64,000 bases of DNA from Filobasidium wieringae (taxonomy: Eukaryota; Basidiomycota; Tremellomycetes; Filobasidiales; Filobasidiaceae), in NCBI GenBank assembly GCA_001600055.1, contig BCIV01000016.1, forward strand, positions 1-64,000. The letters are read 5' to 3'. Below are positions 46,521-56,283 of this stretch, one piece after another (position 1 is the stretch's first letter; each line of letters starts with the position of its first letter). The notes under the pieces are model-generated. The model saw only the letters and a list, made by a program, of their open reading frames with translations, did no database searches and was not told the origin of the DNA. The translations under genes were made by a program, and so were the position numbers.

Positions 46521-47093
46521 GTCTGACCTGGTGTGCGAACGGCATGGGTGGCAGGGTATCATTGTATCAGAGGACTATCATCATGGGTATACAAGGGCAG
46601 TGGTCGGAGCGCGATCCTAAATCGAGCATGTCGATCGGGAACGTCAGCCAACCTATCTATAATTTATTATAACGCTTTTCCTGGTTCTCTCTAATGGGTA
46701 TTCAAAACCGATCATATCCCGGAGGATGATCGTGTGAGACATCTTCAAGCGTTCAGCTTGGTCTTCCTCCATAACAATCCTCGATCCCTAATCTCGGCCC
46801 CTTGAACCCTGCTCTTAGTCGGGGGAACGGTGGTATAACGATCGACCCTTGTCGTCTTCCGTCCTGTTTAGAGCGTTCGAGCTTAGTCGTACTGTACCGA
46901 AGAAAGGAGATAACGTTCAGAGCCGTCCGTTGCAGGACGCTCGTTTAGGGGTGGTTATCGATTGACGTTCCGTCCAATTCATTTGAAACCCGGATTCCTA
47001 AGCCTGTTGAACGTTCTAGTCCCCAGCTTCTTAAGAGGTATAGCCTAGATCCCTTATCACACGTGTATCGTATATCTTCAGACTGACGACGTG
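46521..47093. other. Convergent intergenic region
   Basis: 3' flanks of the cysteine synthase-like gene and of the small minus-strand gene at 47094. No further gene, RNA or repeat is visible. Confidence 0.5.
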
Positions 47094-47405
47094 TCATCTC
47101 TCCGTCCGATAAACTCTAACGGTCGTCTTCCCCCTGAACCTGACCTGCTGAGTTCTCCTCCCCTGTCCCTGTGCCTGTGTCGGTCGAGCTGAACCCCTCC
47201 CAGCCGGTTCTTCGCGATTCTGCACAGGCCGAGCGGGAGCTCGTTGGACGTACCGAGCCCTCGAGGCTGCCGTTCTGACCGGAGGGGGGGAGAACCACCA
47301 TGATCTTCCTCGAGGGGAGGGGCGCGGGGGGATGTAAGAGGGGGCTGGGGGGTGGTAAGACGTGTAATAGGGTTGGGGGTCTTTGCGACGGAAGAACCAG
47401 AACAT
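47094..47405 (-). CDS. Small basic Pro/Arg-rich hypothetical protein
   Basis: Single frame of 103 aa starting MFWFFRRKDPQPYYTSYH. The same frame is open to an earlier ATG at 47525, which would add 40 Pro/Gln/His-rich residues; the shorter start is preferred because MFWFF looks like a genuine N-terminus. The sequence is rich in Pro, Arg, Tyr and Gln and ends GKTTVRVYRTER. The aromatic start and the basic, low-complexity body suggest a disordered, possibly RNA- or membrane-associated protein. I do not recognise the family. Coding status is supported mainly by biased composition, so treat it as provisional. Confidence 0.5.
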   Translation of the reverse strand: MFWFFRRKDPQPYYTSYHPPAPSYIPPRPSPRGRSWWFSPPPVRTAASRARYVQRAPARPVQNREEPAGRGSARPTQAQGQGRRTQQVRFRGKTTVRVYRTER

Positions 47406-48681
47406 TGAGTGAGGAAGGTGTGGAATGGGTTGGTTGGGTTGCTGTAAGGGCTGGAAGAGGTGGGTGTTAGGTTGATATAAGTTGGGTCTGCGTGAGCTTA
47501 CGTTTGGCTGCTGATGAGAGATCAAGAGATAGGCGAGTTGTAGCTCGTTTAGATGCGGTGGACTGATGAGTAATCGTTAGTCAGCCGGATATGAGATCAC
47601 TGCGGATGACCGAGAATTGCTCACCTTTGAATGTGAAAGCTAAAGTGAGTGTTAGGTTGCAGCGTGAAAGGTGGCGAGTGCGCGGTTGAATCAGCCTTGC
47701 GCTTGAATCTTTAAGTACTGAACTCCATCCAGAGTGAACCGGTGGTGGCGATATGAACAAGACGCCCGGTCCACGTTGATCGGGATTGACGGCTGTGTGG
47801 CAACGCGCAACGTGTTCGCCCAGACGAAACCGCACTTTCCTCATGAGGCAAGGGTCGAGGTGGGGAACGGCGATGGCGATGATGCGATTGGGCTGAATCA
47901 AATTCTAGAATGATTCGCGGTGCTTGAACACAGGGAAAGGCGTTCGGGTTGAGAGGGACCGGGGCTCGTGATCTATTCCGTTCTAGATCAGGGATAATGG
48001 CGATAACGTGCTGCGGCTATTGCGGCAGATGACGCTCGGCTGGCGCTGTGACTCGATCTGATTTGATCTAATTGAAGGCGAAAACGCAGACAACAGCTTT
48101 CTTTCCATCAATCAATGTCTCACATCGCCGCATCGCCACATCACAGCCTGCCCGGCTCCACGTCACAGCGAGTCATCAGCTGATCACAGCAAAAACCTCT
48201 CAACCGACGATCACTCTCGCTTCCACGCGCGCGCGTTTCAGAGCAGAACACGGCGCACGTTTGGAAACACAAAGGAAGGGATCGCACGGATAGATCTTTC
48301 TTTTCGATACGGCGGGACCGGATATGTAGGAATGAGTCATCCCCGGTATCGTCGGTCCTGCTTGGCAGTCGGTTGTAGATATGAAGTCTTATCTATCGCC
48401 GAACGTGGAACGTCGAACGTCGAACGCCGCAAAACAGTAAAGGAGCAGAATATCTGGCCATTCAGATAATGCCCTTGAAAACGGTACAGGCTGAAAACAA
48501 AGTCTATCACCAAGTCCCATCCCCTATTTACTCTTCACTGAGTACACTTCCCCCTTCCCTAGAGATCATCGCTAAATGTCCTGTTTGTTTAAATGAAAGA
48601 AGGGGGAGCACATACTAGATACTAGATATGCGCGCGGTTTATACCCGTATGTTCATCTCTTTTTCCCCAAAAACAAGATGT

Positions 48682-48755
48682 GGGAATGTCACTTGACTGG
48701 CACAGTAGTAAGCTTTCTAATGTACTTTATGCGGGTTCGAGTCCTATCACTTCCA
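48682..48755 (+). tRNA. Degenerate tRNA-like sequence (possible Arg, TCT)
   Basis: The acceptor ends GGGAATG and CACTTCC pair at six of seven positions, counting one G-T, and a TTCGAGT T-loop is present. A loop TTTCTAA would give anticodon TCT, but the flanking stem does not pair well. It is most likely a decayed mitochondrial tRNA copy. Confidence 0.35.
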
Positions 48756-48806
48756 TACTCGATGTTTCGCTGTTTTAGCATATCTCGCCTTTTTGATAAC
48801 AAATAT

Positions 48807-48885
48807 GGGGTTATAGAGTAATATTAATTGGCAACTCGCTACTTTTTGGGTGGCACACACTGGCGGTTCGAATCCATCTAACCCA
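48807..48885 (+). tRNA. Mitochondrial-type tRNA, Gln-like
   Basis: The acceptor GGGTTA pairs with TAACCC, the D-stem GAGT with ACTC, and the anticodon stem GCTAC with GTGGC (one G-T). The T-loop is TTCGAAT with a four-of-five stem. The GGGGTTATAG start and TAACCCA end resemble fungal mitochondrial tRNA-Gln. The loop is TTTTTGG, which by position reads TTT, so either a T has been inserted before TTG or the identity is different. Probably a NUMT copy. Confidence 0.55.
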
Positions 48886-48940
48886 GAAAACAAGTAAACG
48901 TAAAAGACTAGGAAATAAGTTGACGTGGAAACCTCACAAA

Positions 48941-49023
48941 GGGATCGTAACTCAATGGTCAGAGTGATTGCCTTTTAAGCAATACGTTGTACATGACGTG
49001 CAGGTTTGTCCCCCACCCGTCTC
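48941..49023 (+). tRNA. Mitochondrial-type tRNA-Lys (TTT), disrupted
   Basis: The D-stem ACTC/GAGT and a perfect five-base anticodon stem ATTGC/GCAAT enclose the loop CTTTTAA, giving anticodon TTT. The T-stem is interrupted by extra bases (GTG-CA-GG opposite CCCAC) and the variable region is too long. This indicates decay after transfer to the nucleus. Confidence 0.55.
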
Positions 49024-49069
49024 ATACAATACGGTAGGAAAAACAAATATCCAAAACCGCCTAGATAGA

Positions 49070-49153
49070 GGAAGGACACATGCTAAGGAGAGGCGGTCTC
49101 GGTCGCTAACTGAGCGGGNGATACCCTCAAGAGTCCGAACCTCTTCCCTTCCG
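49070..49153 (+). tRNA. Mitochondrial-type tRNA-Ser (GCT)
   Basis: The acceptor GGAAGG pairs with CCTTCC. The anticodon stem CTCGG/CTGAG encloses loop TCGCTAA, giving anticodon GCT. A long variable arm follows, as in class II tRNAs, and the T-stem AAGAG/CTCTT surrounds loop TCCGAAC. The ambiguous base at 49119 lies in the variable arm. Confidence 0.6.
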
Positions 49154-49229
49154 TACCCTGCTGTGTATATTACCCCTTGACTTATTAATTAGCTTTCTTT
49201 GAAAGAAATCTTGGATGCATCAGGTTTTA

Positions 49230-50039
49230 TTACAACACCGTGATCTCCTTCCCCTTTTCCATCCAAGTGACCTGTTCACTGATCCCAGCCTTTTCAAACG
49301 CCTTTCTCAAGTCATCCCCAAACTCTGTGAAATGGGTCCACTCGTTGTAATGCATAGGGACCAAGATCTCCGCTCCCAAATCCTTATGCAACCGCGCTCC
49401 ACTCTCCCCGTCGAACGTGATCATCGTGATCGCCCCTCCCCTGCTCTCGAACGGAACCTTGGCAGCCCCCAGGTTGAGCACGGAAACGACGACGTGCCAT
49501 TTCTTCTTGATATCCGCCAGTTCGGGGGTATAGATCGTGTCCCCCGAAACGTAAATCGAATTAGGTCGGCCATCCTCGTGCCTGCCAAACTCTTCCGTCT
49601 CGATGACGAACCCGGTACACTCGCCCGTTTCGAAATGTTCACAAGGAGTCCCGGTGATCTTGAACGTCTTCCCCTGAAGCACCAACTCGACGGTCTCCCA
49701 CGGTTTCAACCCCTTTACCGCAGGACGGGGCGCCAAGTTCTTGGCCCCGTCGACCGTAGTCAAAACGTTCCTCCCGTCCAACAATTGTCTCCCCAACCTA
49801 TCCAAGTTATCCACATGATCTTCATGCGATAAGAGCACACAATCGATCACGGGTAAAGCATCCATCTTGACTCCAGGGTCTTCCGTCTGGACCAGCTCTA
49901 CTGTGGAACTTTGAGGGAAGACTCCGGCGGGACCAAAGACGGGGTCGGTCAGGAAGTTCACACCGGAGATGGAAAGGATGGCGGTGGCCGTTCCGATGTG
50001 GGTCATCTTGACTGTGGATTGGAAAGAGTTGGAAGGCAT
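49230..50039 (-). CDS. UlaG-like metallo-beta-lactamase-fold hydrolase
   Basis: Single exon, 269 aa from ATG 50039; an in-frame extension to 50264 runs into tandem repeats and is not favoured. Motifs of the metallo-beta-lactamase fold: MTHIGTATAILSISGVNFLTD at the start (TH.G.A..L...G...L.D), LLSHEDHVDNLD (metal-binding HxDH-type motif), GTPCEHF, YVSGDTIY and LVPMHYNEW. This is the arrangement of UlaG/Lactamase_B_2 proteins, which hydrolyse lactones or phosphodiester-like bonds with two divalent metals. It is divergent from the second MFS transporter. Substrate unknown. Confidence 0.9.
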   Translation of the reverse strand: MPSNSFQSTVKMTHIGTATAILSISGVNFLTDPVFGPAGVFPQSSTVELVQTEDPGVKMDALPVIDCVLLSHEDHVDNLDRLGRQLLDGRNVLTTVDGAKNLAPRPAVKGLKPWETVELVLQGKTFKITGTPCEHFETGECTGFVIETEEFGRHEDGRPNSIYVSGDTIYTPELADIKKKWHVVVSVLNLGAAKVPFESRGGAITMITFDGESGARLHKDLGAEILVPMHYNEWTHFTEFGDDLRKAFEKAGISEQVTWMEKGKEITVL

Positions 50040-50582
50040 CGTAAGAGGTTTGTGTGCGGCAAGGCAAGTCGTGGTCAGATCCTGGTCGTACGGTATTACT
50101 GGGAAGGTCGAAACCAGACATCGAGCTCCTTTCCAACCTCGCCCACCCAATCTATATATGCTCGACCCGGAGCTCACCGCCCCTGCCCTCTCTCGGTTTA
50201 TCAAACATGACTTGATCAGCTGACGGTTTATCAAACATGACTTGATCAGCTGACAAACTGCCAAGATGGAACCATCCTGCGAGGCTGATCAATACGCTGG
50301 TGAGCGAGTTAAGCGAGCTAAACGAGCTGAACGAGCTGAGCGAGCCCAATGAAATACGCAAGGAAGGGGAATAAGGAAGAGTATGTGCACGTCTATATAC
50401 CGGATACCAAAATGGAGATCCGAGACGGGTCGGATAACAGGAGGCGATCGGTTCTATAAGGACGTTGGATCTTGACAGAGATACGAATAATCGCGTTCCG
50501 CTTGAGTCTTCAGAGGTTTCGGGAGTTGACCCATCTGACCAGAGCCATCTCTCTTCGTCCAGCATACCGGGATATCACTCCT
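50040..50582. promoter_or_regulatory. Divergent promoter region with short tandem repeats
   Basis: The region lies between the metallo-hydrolase and MFS starts. It contains the 30-bp duplication at 50194-50253 and a run of about five 9-bp GCGAGCTRA-type units near 50300-50347. No other gene is visible. Confidence 0.5.
50194..50253. repeat. 30-bp perfect tandem duplication
   Basis: The 30-bp unit starting CGGTTTATCAAACATGACTT occurs twice head to tail (50194-50223, 50224-50253) without a visible mismatch, so it is recent. It lies 155 bp upstream of the metallo-hydrolase ATG and may duplicate a promoter element. It includes TGATCA. Confidence 0.85.
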
Positions 50583-52165
50583 ATGCCTCGAACGGGTAGC
50601 TCCTGTACGGCAGGTCCAGATACTCTTTTGGGGTGCCATTCGCCAGAATACGATCAAGCCACGAAGACGTCCTCGAAACTGGACGTCAAGCAGGACGAAG
50701 AGAGGGATCCTCGATACTGAATCAAATTCGGTCCCAACGATCCGAACGATGCGAGATCGTGGTCCCGGTCTCGTCGATTCTATACCGTAGGGACGATGAA
50801 TTATTGTGTTACCGTCGTGGCTCTCTATAGTACATCGTATACTTCGGGTGTGCCGGGGATCGTAAACGAGTTCGGGGTGACAAAGCTGGTAGCGACCCTG
50901 GGATTGACGACTTATCTATTCGGACTGGGGATCGGAGGACTGTTCCTCGCTCCGCTGAGCGAAATGTATGGACGCCAACCTATCTACTTGATCACCTACA
51001 GCCTGTTCCTTCTTCTCATGTTACCAACCGCCTTGTCCCAGACTTTCGTCGGGATCCTCTTGCCTCGATTCTTTGCTGGAATCTTCGCAAGCGCCGCTCT
51101 GACGAACGCATCGGGGACAGTGAGTGATATAACTCGACCGCGATACTTGGCTTTGGCCTTCGGAATATACTCGATCGGACCGATCAATGGACCCGTACTG
51201 GGACCGATCATTGGGAATTTCGTTTTCCAGTATCTGGGTTGGAGATGGACCGTTTGGATCGCCATGATCCTGGCAGGGTTCGGTCTAGGGCTACTCCTAC
51301 CATGCAACGAGACGTACGAGCCTGTCATCTTGCGGAAACTCGCAGCCGAAAAGCGGAAAGAGACGGGCGAAGAAAGGTGGTGGACACGACATGAGGAACA
51401 GACGGAACTGCTGCCCTTACTTCGAACCAACTTGACACGGCCCTTGATCATGGTCTTTACCGAACCAATCTGGTGAGTCCCGCACTTCCCGGTCCTCATC
51501 CAACGAGTCGAGGCTGAACTTGATTGATCACGAATAGTATCTTTTGGAACCTCTACGTCGGATTCGTCTACGGAGTCCTTTACCTATGCTTCGTAGCTTA
51601 TCCTATCGTTTTTCAGCAAGAACGTGGATGGGAACCTGGTCTCGCCGGTCTAGCCTTCTGTGGTATCGGTATAGGCAGCCTGATAACGATCGGCTCCGAA
51701 CCTCTCATCAGGAAGATCATCAATTCGCAAAGGATCAACCCTGAAACCGGTAGACCTGCTCCAGAAGCTGTTGCCAGTATCATCACAGCGGGCGGGATAC
51801 TCTTAGCTGCAGGCCAATTGTGGTTCGCTTGGACTTGTCGGCCGAGCATTCATTGGATAGCTCCTATACTTGCTGGAATTCCATTTGGAGCAGGTAATAC
51901 AATCGTTTTCATCTACTCTGGAAGCTATCTTATCCAGGCTTATGGCGATTTTGCGGCGTCAGCGCTAGCGGGAAACGCGCTTGTTCGAAGTGTGATGGGT
52001 GCAGTCCTTCCCTTAGCTGGAGCGAAATTATACCATACGCTTGGGTCCCGATGGGCAGGCACATTGCTCGGAATATTGGAAGCGCTTTTCATTCCGATTC
52101 CAGTAGTGTTCTACTTTTACGGCGATCGACTTCGGACGAGGAGCACGAAGATAAAAGAACTCTAA
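50583..52165 (+). CDS. MFS transporter (DHA1, drug/polyamine type) with in-frame TGA
   Basis: Two exons, 50583-51472 and 51538-52165. From ATG 50796 the frame is clean (435 aa) and carries all membrane helices, with LAPLSEMYGRQPIY (loop 2-3 motif), SYSIGP-type helix 5 (GIYSIGPINGPVLGPIIG) and LGWRWTVWI. Upstream, the same frame from ATG 50583 encodes the expected cytosolic N-terminus, including IKFGPNDPNDARSW, which matches the conserved FxxxDPxNPxxW block of DHA1 transporters, but it is broken by TGA at 50718-50720 (DPRY-stop-IKFGP). No splice site would remove that codon while keeping the motif. Translation from 50796, a sequencing error or a decaying gene are the options. Confidence 0.85.
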
Positions 52166-52367
52166 GGACATCAATAAGCGCCCATGTATGGTCACGTTGT
52201 TACAATAGATGTTGCAAGCAACGGATATGGTTTCCGCGGACGGACACTAGTATACCAATTATCGCAATTTGTAAGGGAGAAATACTTGATGAAGGAGGTT
52301 GGGAACGAATGCCCAGTAACGAGATATGGTCTTGATTGCGAGGTTAATCCGAACCCGCTCCACGCGT

Positions 52368-54856
52368 TTAGGCTCGTGGTTCATCTATCTGCTCCCCAGT
52401 TTCTATGCTGTCGGTCTGGTTCTCTCTATATTTGTTTCGCAAAGTGCTCCAGTTGTGCACAACTGCCTCGGCGGGAGGGGGGACATGCGATTTGCGCTTG
52501 CTTTTAGCTTTCTTCTGTTTCTTATTTTTGGCATTGACTGGCTCGGAAACGATTCGGGAGTTCTGTAAGAAAGCTGCGAATCCATTCGAGACCACCCGTG
52601 CCGGTATATGAACGGGCTCAGAGACGATCCTACGCTCTTGCTGTTCGATAGCATCGATCCATCCTTTATCGTGTGAGAACGTACTGGTCTCGTCTTGGTC
52701 ACACGATTCTTGCTCCGATGAGTTACACATGATTGATGCCAAGGAGGAAGCGCTCGAGAAGTTTCGAACAGGAAGTACCGTGTGATTAGTACCAACACTG
52801 CTGGATGTTTGAAGTTGCTATGACCACCAGTCGGGCTTTAGTAAGATCGTTTCGGTCATCTTCATCAGTCTGAGGGACTGACCGGATTGTTCATATTGTT
52901 GATTGCATCCCGCTCAGCCCAAGTTGCTCTCCTTGCTTCCTTCAGCTCAGCAATCTTGGTCCTTCGAGCAGCTATATATCCCGCTCGTACAAGTTTGCTT
53001 TGATCTGAGTATAAATCCTGAGCTTGAGACGGGTAGGATCGGGTAAGAGCCGCATCTACCGATCTTGACTCGTTCATAAAGACGGACGTTCCGATCGTAG
53101 GTCTGCCTCGACCTAGAGCCGAATGACCGAGTTCTCGATATAATTTTGCAAACTTGGCAGGTATCTTTACTTCGGAAACTCCATGCGAGATACCGGCCGC
53201 TCCGCTGATGGCTTTCCTAGGCGGGGTTGACGGTGAAGCCGGAATATCCGGCAAACCATCTACCGCGCTAGCTGTTGCTCGATTGAGGGCCACGTCCAGT
53301 CTGTTCGATCCAGGCTGAGCTCTATCCAGATCGGCCAGAGCCGTGAACGTAGAGCTACCTCGCGCTTCCCTAATGGCATCCATACTCTTCCTCCAGTGTT
53401 TCGAAGATCCATTGATGATGCCGATCGAACTGCGACCAACATGACCCTTTTTCCAATGTATCTTCTGCGTCTCGGCTTCCAATTCAGCAGTCTCTAGTTT
53501 GACAACAGCCAGTCTATGTTCCAATTCTTTCAAGCGCTTGGAGTCCGGAGAAAGGTCAACAGGCGGAACCACGACCATCCGACTCTCAAGGGGCACCGAG
53601 AAGCGGTTGCCAGCGGTCCGTCCGAAATCGACCTGAGTCATCCTTTTCGGACTAGCGATCTCCCCCAACTGTCTGCTTGGAGAGTTCTGAACCTTCTCTC
53701 TTCTCCTTTCGGCAGCCAACATAGCCGCCTTCCTTTCCGCCGAAATTGGCGAGACTGTGGGAGGTTGAGGCGGGCCGTATCCGTCAATGACGTAGCCCGG
53801 AGGCGATTTAGGAGAAGGAACAATCTTCAGGCTGCTTTGTTGTCTAGATGGCGATAGCAATTTGGCCTGGAAAGCCAGAGCTTTCAGGATAGGGGTTTGA
53901 TCGGTAGTCTCATCAAGCATCGGTTGTTGATTGCAGATGGTTTTTGGTTTGATAGGAGTCGCGTATTGATGAGTCGAGAATGCTGGCACAGTAGGAGTCA
54001 GGTCATCATCGGTAGATCCGTCGTATCCAAATTTTTCTTGAGGGTTCTGTTTGTTTTCAGTGAAGAGATTTCCACTATTATGGCTAGGAGCAATGATACT
54101 CTGGCGCCACGGTCGATCGATCGATTTGCTGGTCCTCTTCATACCGCTAAGCGTCTCGTCGTGTCCCGAACTAGAAATGATCCCCATTTTTCTAGCATAA
54201 TCCGCTTGAGCTGCACTTATAGTCCTCGTTCTAATCCGTCCTAGAGCTTGATCAGGATCTTCCATCAAGGTAACGCTATTTCGTTTGGCGTGAAGGGATG
54301 AGATGGATTTTGATTCCGCGATGGAAGGCAGGTTGTTTTCTTGCTGATTGTTAGATTTCATGGGTTGATTCGTCCCAGATGTACGTCCGGAAGGTTTCTC
54401 GGTCGACATTCTAGCATCCTTTGGGTTTTCTTTGTTGTCATTTGAGACGTTGGTAATGTTTGAAAGAGGTTTCGGCTTGATACCCCATACGTTAGACATG
54501 TAGGTCGAGGAGGAATCTTGAGCGATAGAGTCCGTACCCCTATTTCGCGTAAGAGAACAACAGATAACAAAACGATCAGCATCTCCTTTCCATATGCGAA
54601 GAGAATGAATGCGGGTAAAGGATCGGACTTACCTTGGGTTTCTGGCATACGGAACTTTCAAGGACCCATGAAGTGCAGGGACGGGTTGAGGAAGAGGTGG
54701 ATCGCGACGAAGATACCGATTGATCAATTTTGATTGTTGGGGGTGAGGGGGAAGCTCTTTTCCAGTATGTTTGTGACGCTGGTTCTGCATATTTTGGTAT
54801 TGAAGATAGGCCGATCGGATACCTGCCTCAGCAGCTTGCTGATTCACAAGAGACAT
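52368..54856 (-). CDS. Large disordered hypothetical protein
   Basis: Three exons, 54633-54856, 52883-54539 and 52368-52817, give 776 aa. The start MSLVNQQAAEAGIRSAYLQY is followed by a long Ser/Pro/Asn/Lys-rich region without domains. A heptad-like segment (LKELEHRLAVVKLETAELEA) suggests one coiled coil near residues 420-445. The C-terminal exon contains a repeated RIVSEPV motif and a basic tract (KNKKQKKAKSKRKS) that could be a nuclear signal. The second intron has a GTCAGT donor. SP and TP sites are frequent, so kinase targeting is plausible. I do not recognise the family. It converges on the MFS transporter, 202 bp away. Confidence 0.75.
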
Positions 54857-55476
54857 TTCGTGTCAGAATGGTATGAATAGGGTAGCCGGCTAGAGTGGAT
54901 GTTGTCCGAGTCAGAAATAGGTTGGAGTCGGTGATGGTAACGAGTGTTTGCGCTGGAGGAGTGACTAAATTTCAATCAGGGTATCCTGGAGACAAAAAAG
55001 CAAGATTGCGACTATCAGCAATCGACACACAAGCATGATTCCTTCTGAGCAGGTCAAGACGTACGAGTACTTGCGGAATTTAAGGTTTAGCTTGTGACAG
55101 CTCACGAGGTGAGACCGGAGACCTTACCGACAACACGATAGTAATTGATGTATTCGAACTGGGTACTACAGAAAGGAGAATGCGAAGTGAAGGCAACTGT
55201 CTGTGGAAGATTCAGGACAAGGTCGATGAACGGAAGAGGGATGTCTCTCCCCAGCTGAGATATGCGATTTCATGAAGCTACCCATTTTTCAATCGTCTAT
55301 GAACCGCGGTGCACACTTGTACTCGCACCATAACGCAGATACAACACTCGACTGGGGCAGTCTGGACTTGTAATACACAGTGCAGCTCCCAAGCACTTTG
55401 CTTCAGGGTTACTTCATCAAGTCCAGACTATCGCACTTGAGGTTGATAATCCCTACTCGGATTCGTTGCCGGATCC
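54857..55476. other. Intergenic region, no gene seen
   Basis: Promoter of the large disordered-protein gene and 3' flank of the small acidic gene, both on the minus strand. No other coding region, RNA or repeat is supported. Confidence 0.5.
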
Positions 55477-55875
55477 TCAGCATCCTGATAATGAGCATTC
55501 AGACCCCGAATCGTATGAACCGTATGAACGTTGTGATTCTTCTGAGCAACACGACCCGTCCGAATCATCTGAATCAGAGTCGGTCGGAGGTACAGAGGTT
55601 CTACCATCGGAAGTCGTCTTCGAAGTGCGAAGAGCACGTCGACTCGGCTCGCCGGTCTTTTGTTCCTGCTCATCCTCCTCATCCTCCTCGAAAACAGTCT
55701 CGGCATCCGAGGACGAGTCCCCTTTTTGTGAGTCAGTCGAGTTATTGTTGCTAGTTTTCGCAGGTCCGAGATCGAGTTTGCCATCAAACAGCTGCAGCTT
55801 CAGTCCATCCTGTCCATCCCCTATGACGTGCGCTCTTCGATTTTTCTCTCGGTTGGGAAGTTCCTTCTCGCTCAT
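55477..55875 (-). CDS. Small acidic Ser/Asp-rich hypothetical protein
   Basis: Single frame of 132 aa, MSEKELPNREKNRRAHVIG at the start and SGSECSLSGC at the end. The first 40 residues hold a weak globular-looking stretch (LKLQLFDGKLDLGP). The rest is low complexity, with an acidic tract (FEEDEEDEQEQ) and Ser/Asp repeats (TDSDSDDSDGSCCSEES), typical of casein kinase 2 targets. An antisense frame of similar length is its mirror and reads as Ser/Pro runs. I favour the minus strand because the start is clean and the composition is biased as in real proteins. Function unknown. Confidence 0.55.
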   Translation of the reverse strand: MSEKELPNREKNRRAHVIGDGQDGLKLQLFDGKLDLGPAKTSNNNSTDSQKGDSSSDAETVFEEDEEDEQEQKTGEPSRRALRTSKTTSDGRTSVPPTDSDSDDSDGSCCSEESQRSYGSYDSGSECSLSGC

Positions 55876-56283
55876 GTCTGCGTAGTTTTTCCTTTTGTCA
55901 GTTGTGTAGTTAGAGGGTGGAACAGTTTCAAGGGTACAGTAGTTCTTCTTCGTAAGTGAGAGAGTAGTCCTATGGAAGTACCATTCCGTCCTTCAGCTCG
56001 TATGGTAGTTATACGGATCGCTCACAAGAGCATCGGAGGTGAAAGAAAAAACGATCGATGAAAGGAGGTCGTCTGATCGGTTCCAGTGATGTCGCCAGAC
56101 CGGCACGACATTCAGCGTGCCCTCGATCATGTGCGATATGACGACTGATCACACATGCTCTGACTGACGAACCTCGTAGCCCGTCTCGAAGTGTCGTAGA
56201 TGGTATACGATATGATGTGTAATGCCAGATTGGGTATACGTCGCTATGCTACAGTCAATTCCGATTCCTCTTTTCTTTTCCGC
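55876..56283. other. Intergenic region
   Basis: Promoter of the small acidic gene and 3' flank of mitochondrial IF-3 (stop at 56284), all on the minus strand. Nothing else is seen. Confidence 0.5.

Larger units (their letters stand above)
48682..49153 (+). mobile_element. Probable NUMT: mitochondrial tRNA cluster in nuclear DNA
   Basis: Four tRNA-like sequences follow one another on the + strand with short AT-rich spacers: 48682-48755 (degenerate), 48807-48885 (Gln-like), 48941-49023 (Lys) and 49070-49153 (Ser). Each retains a T-loop of the TTCGA, TTTGT or TCCGA kind, and three retain good anticodon stems. The dense array of AT-rich tRNAs fits fungal mitochondrial DNA rather than nuclear tRNA genes, and nuclear protein genes lie on both sides. 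Insertions such as the extra bases in the Lys T-stem suggest decay. A local misassembly with mitochondrial reads is the alternative, given the N at 49119. Confidence 0.6.
47406..49229. other. Intergenic region with probable mitochondrial insertion
   Basis: The left 1.1 kb has no supportable gene; it should contain the promoter of the small gene at 47094. From about 48600 the base composition becomes AT-rich and carries the tRNA-like cluster listed separately. An ambiguous base (N) occurs at 49119. A short repeat of ACGTCGA-type units lies near 48405-48430. Confidence 0.5.

Noticed and set aside
55466..55885. Plus-strand 139-codon ORF rich in Ser and Pro
   Set aside because: Antisense of the acidic minus-strand protein. 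Its composition is what the mirror of GAx/GAT codons gives.
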